From the NCBI GenBank assembly GCA_004555655.1, contig SFHJ01000034.1, forward strand, positions 1 through 19,087: 19,087 bases of DNA, in the 5' to 3' direction. Below, one piece after another: positions 15,684 through 19,087 of this stretch (the first letter of the stretch is position 1; every line of letters starts with the position of its first letter). The notes under the pieces were generated by a model. The model saw only the letters and a program-made list of their open reading frames with translations. It was not told the DNA's origin and did not search any database. Made by a program: the position numbers and the translations under genes. Source of the DNA: Clostridiales bacterium (GTDB taxonomy: Bacteria > Bacillota > Clostridia > Oscillospirales > Oscillospiraceae).

Positions 15684-17511
15684 GGCATACGCCTCCTTTG
15701 CAAAGTGCGCTCGCGCCGCACCCGGCGCATTGGCTGCGGCAGTCCGGCGTAGTCTGCGACCGGTACGCCTTTTCCCGCTCCCGGCGGAAGAACGCGTCGC
15801 TCACGCCGACGGAAATCGTCTGCCACGGCAGAACCTCATCGTCAGCAAAGCCGCGCACGGTGTAATAATCGGGGTCGATTCCGCAGGACGCGAACGCGTC
15901 CTGCCAGATTTGATCGCTGAAATACTCATCCCAGCCGTCCAGCCGCGCGCCGCGGTTCACAGCTTCCCTGAGCACCTTACCCAGACGGCGATCGCCTCTT
16001 GCCAGCACCGCCTCTAGCCGGCTGAGGTCGGACTCGTGGTATCGGTAGTCCACATTGCGCGAGCGCAGGTGCTCCTGCAGCAGGTGCACGCGCCGCAGAT
16101 ATTCCTCGGGTGTGATCTGCTTTTCCCACTGGAAGGGCGTGAACGGCTTGGGTACAAAATAGGCCGTGGCCAGATTGATCATGAGACCGCGCTTTTTGCT
16201 GCTGGCCGTCTCGTGCCACGTTCTGATGATCTTGTGCGTCAGCTCCGCGATGCCGATCACGTCCTCGTCCGTCTCGGTGGGCAGGCCCAGCATAAAATAC
16301 AGCTTCACGCTGTTCCACCCGCCGGAGAACGCCGTGGCACAGGTATCGAGAATCTCCTGCTCCGTCACATTCTTGTTGATCGCGTCGCGCAGGCGCTGCG
16401 TACCTGCCTCCGGCGCAAACGTCAGGCCGCTTTTGCGCACCTTCTGCACCTTCATCATGAGCTCGCGTGAGAAATTGTCCGCGCGTAAAGACGGAAGCGA
16501 CAGATTGATCTTGCGCGGCGCGCAGTAATCCAGGAGTCCGTTTGCAAGCGTTTCCAGCTGCGTGTAGTCAGAGGTTGAAAGGCTCGCCAGCGTAATCTCA
16601 CTGTTGCCCGAGTCCTCCAGCGACCTGACCGCCTGACGATACAGAACCTCCGCGCTTTTTTCACGCACCGGGCGGTAACAGAAGCCCGCCTGACAGAACC
16701 GGCAGCCGCGGATGCAGCCGCGGAATACCTCCAGATTCGACCGGTCATGCACGATCTCAGTTGAGGGCACGATCGTCCTGTCGGGATAGTACGCATGATT
16801 CATGTCCTCGACCACGCGCTTTTTCACGCGCGCAGGTGCGCCAAAAAGCGGCGTGATGGCTGCGAGCGTGCCGTCGGGGTTGTAGCTGTGCTCGTAGAAT
16901 GACGGCACATACACGCCCTCGATCTTCGATACCGCCAGCAGAAATTCGTGCTTGCTGAGCCCCGCCTGTTTCGCCGCACGGTAGCACTCGAGAATCTCCG
17001 TTGTGCTCTCTTCTCCCTCACCCAGCGAGAAAAAGTCGATAAAATCGGCCAACGGCTCGGGATTGACCGTGCACACGCCTCCGGCAAAGACGATATTATG
17101 AAGCCCCTCGCGCTCGCTGGCCAAAAGCGGCAGGCCGGAAAGCAGCAGCATATTGAGCACGTTCGTGTAGCTCATCTCATAGCCCAGCGTAAAGGCGATC
17201 ATGTCAAAGTCCTTTACCGGGTCGTGGCTTTCGAGCGCGTAGAGCGGGATATTGTTTTCCCGCATAGCCTGCTCCATGTCACCCCAGGGCGCAAACACCC
17301 GCTCGCACCACACGTCCGGCATCTCGTTCATCACGCCATACAAGATGCGCATGCCGATGTTCGACATGCCGATCTCGTACGTATCCGGAAAGCAGAACGC
17401 CACGCGCACGTCGACGTCTTTTTTGTCTTTCACAACCTGATTGTATTCCCCGCCGGTGTAGCGCGCGGGCTTTTGTACGTTCTGCAGAATCCTGTGCAGC
17501 TTGTCTGTCAT
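15664..17511 (-). CDS. TIGR03960-family B12-binding-type radical SAM protein
   Basis: A 615-residue radical SAM enzyme of usual family length. An N-terminal B12-binding-like region (roughly 35-170, with FCFPDTYEIGMSNIGMR) precedes the radical SAM core with C266-x3-C270-x2-C273 (RGCIRGCRFC), which holds the 4Fe-4S cluster. The C-terminus carries another cysteine group, CRSQCAGCGASALCKGGVC, which may bind a second cluster. The substrate of this family is not established. GAGGG six bases upstream supports ATG at 17511. It lies 29 bases after the M50 protease gene and overlaps the DUF2344 gene, the usual clostridial order M50-TIGR03960-TIGR03936. Whether cobalamin is really bound cannot be told, since no clear DxHxxG motif is seen. 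Confidence 0.94.
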   Translation of the reverse strand: MTDKLHRILQNVQKPARYTGGEYNQVVKDKKDVDVRVAFCFPDTYEIGMSNIGMRILYGVMNEMPDVWCERVFAPWGDMEQAMRENNIPLYALESHDPVKDFDMIAFTLGYEMSYTNVLNMLLLSGLPLLASEREGLHNIVFAGGVCTVNPEPLADFIDFFSLGEGEESTTEILECYRAAKQAGLSKHEFLLAVSKIEGVYVPSFYEHSYNPDGTLAAITPLFGAPARVKKRVVEDMNHAYYPDRTIVPSTEIVHDRSNLEVFRGCIRGCRFCQAGFCYRPVREKSAEVLYRQAVRSLEDSGNSEITLASLSTSDYTQLETLANGLLDYCAPRKINLSLPSLRADNFSRELMMKVQKVRKSGLTFAPEAGTQRLRDAINKNVTEQEILDTCATAFSGGWNSVKLYFMLGLPTETDEDVIGIAELTHKIIRTWHETASSKKRGLMINLATAYFVPKPFTPFQWEKQITPEEYLRRVHLLQEHLRSRNVDYRYHESDLSRLEAVLARGDRRLGKVLREAVNRGARLDGWDEYFSDQIWQDAFASCGIDPDYYTVRGFADDEVLPWQTISVGVSDAFFRREREKAYRSQTTPDCRSQCAGCGASALCKGGVCHEPASV

Positions 17512-17540
17512 AGTGTTCCCTCATTCGGTCTGTATTGCGT

Positions 17541-18131
17541 CTATTCTACCCTCGCCGCGACGGAAAAGCAACCTGTTTTTCTTTCCTCACGCCCCATCCG
17601 CGCCAGCCGCAGTGCAAGCGTCCCCATCGCCAGCAGCGGCCACACGCCTGCGCCGCAAAAGATGGCCGCATATGCCGCCGTGAGCGTCAATGCCGTGCAG
17701 GCAGCAGCACTCAGCCTTGTGCAGAGCTTCTGCGCCGTGATGGGTGAAGCCGCGAGCGACACCGCCGCGAACACAGCCCGCCCGCCGTCCAGCGGCAAGA
17801 CCGGCAGCAGATTGTAGCAGCTCAGAAGCAGGCTGATCGCCGCAAAAGCAGGTGCGCGGGCACGCCAGAGTGCAAAGCACAGAAAATTTGCCGCAGGGCC
17901 TGCCAATGCGCAGACGACTTCCGCCGCATAGCCCACCGGCGCCGTTGCAATCTGCGCATCGGCAAAGCGCAGCGTTACCGCCTCTGCCCTGCCGCCAAGC
18001 GCATACAGCGCCAGCAGATGCGCCAGCTCATGCAGTCCCGCCGCCAGAAAAAACGGCCAGACCAGTTCGCCCGCCAGCGCGTACAAAAGCAGCACAAACG
18101 CCGCAAAGCCCGGCTCAATCCTGACCTTCAT
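17541..18131 (-). CDS. M50 site-2 protease, SpoIVFB-like
   Basis: A 196-residue intramembrane metalloprotease. HELAH at 34-38 supplies the zinc-binding HExxH, and NLLPVLPLDGGR at 107-118 supplies the third ligand D115; AGPAAN (78-83) is also typical. About five or six membrane segments are predicted. The position just before the TIGR03960 gene matches the place of spoIVFB-like genes in Clostridia; SpoIVFB releases sigma-K from pro-sigma-K in the mother cell during sporulation. The C-terminal CBS domain of B. subtilis SpoIVFB is missing, which is common in short clostridial forms. ATG at 18131 overlaps the upstream small gene by 17 bases and has only a weak AGG ahead, so translation probably depends on coupling. 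Another S2P role (e.g. anti-sigma cleavage) is possible. Confidence 0.88.
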   Translation of the reverse strand: MKVRIEPGFAAFVLLLYALAGELVWPFFLAAGLHELAHLLALYALGGRAEAVTLRFADAQIATAPVGYAAEVVCALAGPAANFLCFALWRARAPAFAAISLLLSCYNLLPVLPLDGGRAVFAAVSLAASPITAQKLCTRLSAAACTALTLTAAYAAIFCGAGVWPLLAMGTLALRLARMGREERKTGCFSVAARVE

Positions 18132-18363
18132 GACCTATGACGGCGGAAAATGCCTCACTTACGCTTCCTCCATCTCCCAATGCGTCAGTCAGCGCGGAAA
18201 AGGCCTGCGCCGTCCGCCCGCCCAAATACATGCGCGCCGTCTCCACCGCGCCGGGATAGCACACCGCGCACGTGCGTCCCAGCGCCAACAGCGCCAGCAG
18301 CAGATACACCGCGCTCAGCCAGCGCGCGCATGTGTCTTTCCCGCCGCGTTTTTCTTTCTGCAT
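18115..18363 (-). CDS. Small single-span membrane protein upstream of the M50 protease
   Basis: An 82-residue protein with a basic N-terminus, one membrane segment (about 13-29, ARWLSAVYLLLALLALG) and an outer tail ending DALGDGGSVSEAFSAVIGHEGQD. I do not recognise a family with certainty. It sits where SpoIVFA or an M23/LytM-domain protein usually precedes the M50 protease, and its tail resembles the juxtamembrane part of such proteins, but the LytM domain is absent. It may be a minimal partner or regulator of the protease, or a remnant. ATG at 18363 was chosen because GGAGG lies eight bases upstream; in-frame ATGs at 18369 and 18381 are too close to or ahead of it. It overlaps the protease gene by 17 bases. 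Confidence 0.62.
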   Translation of the reverse strand: MQKEKRGGKDTCARWLSAVYLLLALLALGRTCAVCYPGAVETARMYLGGRTAQAFSALTDALGDGGSVSEAFSAVIGHEGQD

Positions 18364-18404
18364 GTCCATCGCCTCCAGCATATCTTATGCTGCGCACAGA
18401 GCAT
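18315..18404 (-). CDS. Possible 29-residue leader ORF overlapping the small membrane protein
   Basis: ATG at 18404 has AAGGAG five bases upstream, stronger than the site of the annotated small protein. The frame runs 29 codons (MLCAQHKICWRRW and so on, Cys/Arg/Lys-rich) and ends inside the next gene in another frame. It may be a translated leader controlling the downstream start, or chance. No family match is expected for a peptide this short. Confidence 0.25.
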   Translation of the reverse strand: MLCAQHKICWRRWTCRKKNAAGKTHARAG

Positions 18405-18413
18405 ACTTTCTCC

Positions 18414-18442
18414 TTGCTTTTTTTCATCATGTCCGATATAAT
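18414..18442 (+). promoter_or_regulatory. Promoter ahead of the first tRNA-Pro-like unit
   Basis: TTGCTT (18414-18419) and TATAAT (18437-18442) are spaced by 17 bases. The predicted start near 18449 is followed by a strong hairpin and then by the first tRNA-Pro-like unit at 18516, so that unit is probably transcribed. Confidence 0.72.
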
Positions 18443-18453
18443 AGGCATGCTGG

Positions 18454-18478
18454 CCGGTGCGCCGCATCAGCGCACCGG
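18454..18478 (+). other. Leader hairpin
   Basis: CCGGTGCGC (18454-18462) and GCGCACCGG (18470-18478) form a perfect 9-bp GC-rich stem around a seven-base loop, a few bases after the predicted start. No T-run follows, so it is not an intrinsic terminator; it may be a processing or stability element. Confidence 0.55.
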
Positions 18479-18515
18479 AAGCGGCAATCCGCCCAGCCGG
18501 AGAGATGCCAATTAC

Positions 18516-18686
18516 CCGGGTGTAGCGCAGTTGGTAGCGCGCCTGCTTTGGGAGTGCAGTCAGCACCATCCACGACCTAAGAAACGGAGGCCCGGAACCC
18601 CTTGCAACACGGTCGTTTGCGGGATTTGACCCGGTTTGCAAACCGGGCAGAAAAACCGCTTTGACCACAGGATTGACCACAGACAG
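18516..18686 (+). repeat. tRNA-Pro-like chimeric unit A (5' tRNA half plus non-tRNA tail)
   Basis: Positions 18516-18553 read as a tRNA-Pro 5' half: acceptor strand CCGGGTG, D stem GCGC/GCGC around AGTTGGTA, anticodon-stem strand and loop TTTGGGA (UGG) at 18547-18553. The 3' half of a tRNA (variable loop, T arm with TTCGA, acceptor strand, CCA) is missing. Instead come AACCCCTTG at offset 80, an 18-bp palindrome CCCGGTTTGCAAACCGGG (18630-18647) and TTGACCACA twice (18661, 18673). Unit B aligns over the same 171 bases at about two thirds identity (counted by eye) with all conserved blocks at equal offsets. Confidence 0.75.
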
Positions 18687-18694
18687 AAAAATCT

Positions 18695-18722
18695 TTGCAT
18701 CGCACGATTTTCGTGCTATAAT
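18695..18722 (+). promoter_or_regulatory. Promoter ahead of the second tRNA-Pro-like unit
   Basis: TTGCAT (18695-18700) and TATAAT (18717-18722) are spaced by 16 bases. The spacer is almost wholly an inverted repeat, GCACGATTTTCGTGC (18702-18716), which looks like an operator. The predicted start is about ten bases before unit B, and the same transcript could run on to the real tRNA-Pro. Confidence 0.68.
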
Positions 18723-18738
18723 GACCACAGCAAAATAT

Positions 18739-18909
18739 CCGGGTGTAGCCCAGTTGGTAGGGCGCCACATTTGGGAGCGTATCAGCATCCATCCGACCAA
18801 GCAGAGCCGAATCGCCCGAACCCCTTGACACACGGGCATCTGCGGGTTTTCCGCAATTTCCGGAATCGCCCGAAAATCCGCCTTTGACCACATGGTTGAC
18901 TACAGACAG
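18739..18909 (+). repeat. tRNA-Pro-like chimeric unit B (5' tRNA half plus non-tRNA tail)
   Basis: The same layout as unit A: CCGGGTG acceptor strand, D stem GCCC/GGGC, TTTGGGA loop at 18770-18776 (offset 31, as in unit A and the real gene), then a non-tRNA tail. The tail has AACCCCTTG at offset 80, a long imperfect stem from GCGGGTTTTC (18842-18851) to GAAAATCCGC (18872-18881), and TTGACCACA plus TTGACTACA at 18884 and 18896. A short ATCCGACCA at 18791-18799 resembles a tRNA 3' end, but no T arm is present. Confidence 0.75.
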
Positions 18910-18930
18910 CTTAGACTTTCAATTTCATAA

Positions 18931-19006
18931 CCGGGTGTAGCTCAGATGGTAGAGCGCGTGGTTTGGGACCACGAGGCCGCTGGTTCGAAACCAGTCACTC
19001 GGACCA
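18931..19006 (+). tRNA. tRNA-Pro (anticodon UGG)
   Basis: A complete 76-base cloverleaf. The acceptor CCGGGTG pairs with CACTCGG (one G-U). The D stem is GCTC/GAGC, and the anticodon stem CGTGG/CCACG encloses TTTGGGA with anticodon TGG. The T arm GCTGG/CCAGT encloses TTCGAAA, discriminator A, and the CCA end is encoded. It reads CCN proline codons, mainly CCA and CCG. No clear own promoter is seen in the 22 bases before it, so transcription probably starts upstream in the repeat region. A strong terminator follows directly. Confidence 0.97.
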
Positions 19007-19044
19007 GGAAACCCGCTGAAATCATAAGATTTCAGCGGGTTTCC
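19007..19044 (+). terminator. Terminator of tRNA-Pro
   Basis: GGAAACCCGCTGAAATC (19007-19023) and its exact complement (19028-19044) form a 17-bp stem around ATAA. It starts immediately after the CCA end. The T-run is within the last stem bases (GGGTTTCC) and the sequence after it is only moderately T-rich. The remaining bases to 19087 are AT-rich and show no gene. Confidence 0.88.
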
Positions 19045-19087
19045 TATGTAAATTGTTCGATTTTTTTCAAAAAGTTATTCTTTGATT

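Noticed and set aside
18315..18893. A 192-codon minus-strand frame through the tRNA-like units
   Set aside because: It reads antisense through tRNA-type sequence, which commonly yields spurious proteins; only the last 29 codons have a possible start of their own.
18661..18904. TTGACCACA repeats as a CRISPR array
   Set aside because: Repeats are 9 bp with a 12-bp period and there are only two per unit; repeat and spacer lengths do not fit and there are no cas genes.
18516..18930. Units A and B as tRNA genes split by an intron
   Set aside because: No 3' exon with matching anticodon stem, T arm and acceptor strand is found downstream of either 5' half inside the window.

Overview
The window looks like a chromosomal segment of a GC-rich, spore-forming Clostridia, most likely an Oscillospiraceae/Ruminococcaceae-type gut organism. 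This rests on a T-box-controlled alaS, a SpoIVFB-like M50 protease next to the TIGR03960/TIGR03936 pair, an mltG-trhP (yrrL-yrrO-like) pair, a CsaB-type pyruvyl transferase, consensus sigma-A promoters and strong GGAGG ribosome binding sites. The genus is inference; no marker such as 16S is present. Coding density is high, operons are tightly packed or overlapping, and opposing operons are separated by perfect inverted-repeat terminators.

Layout. 1-96 (+) is the right end of an IS3-family insertion sequence (last 19 codons of its transposase plus terminal repeat). It abuts, and apparently cuts, the terminator behind a HIT-family gene. 124-3123 (-) is alaS followed by the HIT gene, behind a full alanine T-box (specifier GCC) and a TTGACA/TAAAAT promoter. 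3429-7971 (-) is a five-gene operon: wecG/tagA, tmk, a DJ-1/PfpI gene, mltG and trhP, from a promoter at 8005-8033. 8136-8981 (+) is a stand-alone cysteine-rich protein ending in a bidirectional terminator.

9016-12371 (-) encodes a two-domain GT4 glycosyltransferase-CsaB fusion overlapping a TuaH-like glycosyltransferase. Facing away from it, 12518-14974 (+) encodes DUF4330, an O-antigen ligase/polymerase-like membrane protein and DUF3783. With wecG/tagA, these look like parts of one secondary cell wall polysaccharide pathway: ManNAc transfer onto a lipid carrier, further glycosylation, pyruvylation and polymerisation or ligation. Pyruvylated wall polymers typically hold SLH-domain proteins, so such proteins are predicted elsewhere in the genome.

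15024-18363 (-) holds a small membrane protein, an M50 site-2 protease (SpoIVFB-like), a TIGR03960 radical SAM protein and its TIGR03936/DUF2344 partner, with overlapping or closely spaced genes.

18414-19044 (+) is the most unusual part. A real tRNA-Pro(UGG) with terminator is preceded by two diverged 171-nt units. Each starts with a well-formed tRNA-Pro 5' half (acceptor strand, D arm with covarying stem, TTTGGGA anticodon loop at the same offset) but continues into a shared 3' part that is not tRNA. That part has a hairpin and paired TTGACCACA direct repeats at identical spacing. Promoter-like sequences precede both units. They may be tRNA-Pro pseudogenes, recombination scars at an anticodon-loop attachment site, or tRNA-mimicking RNAs; sequence alone does not decide.
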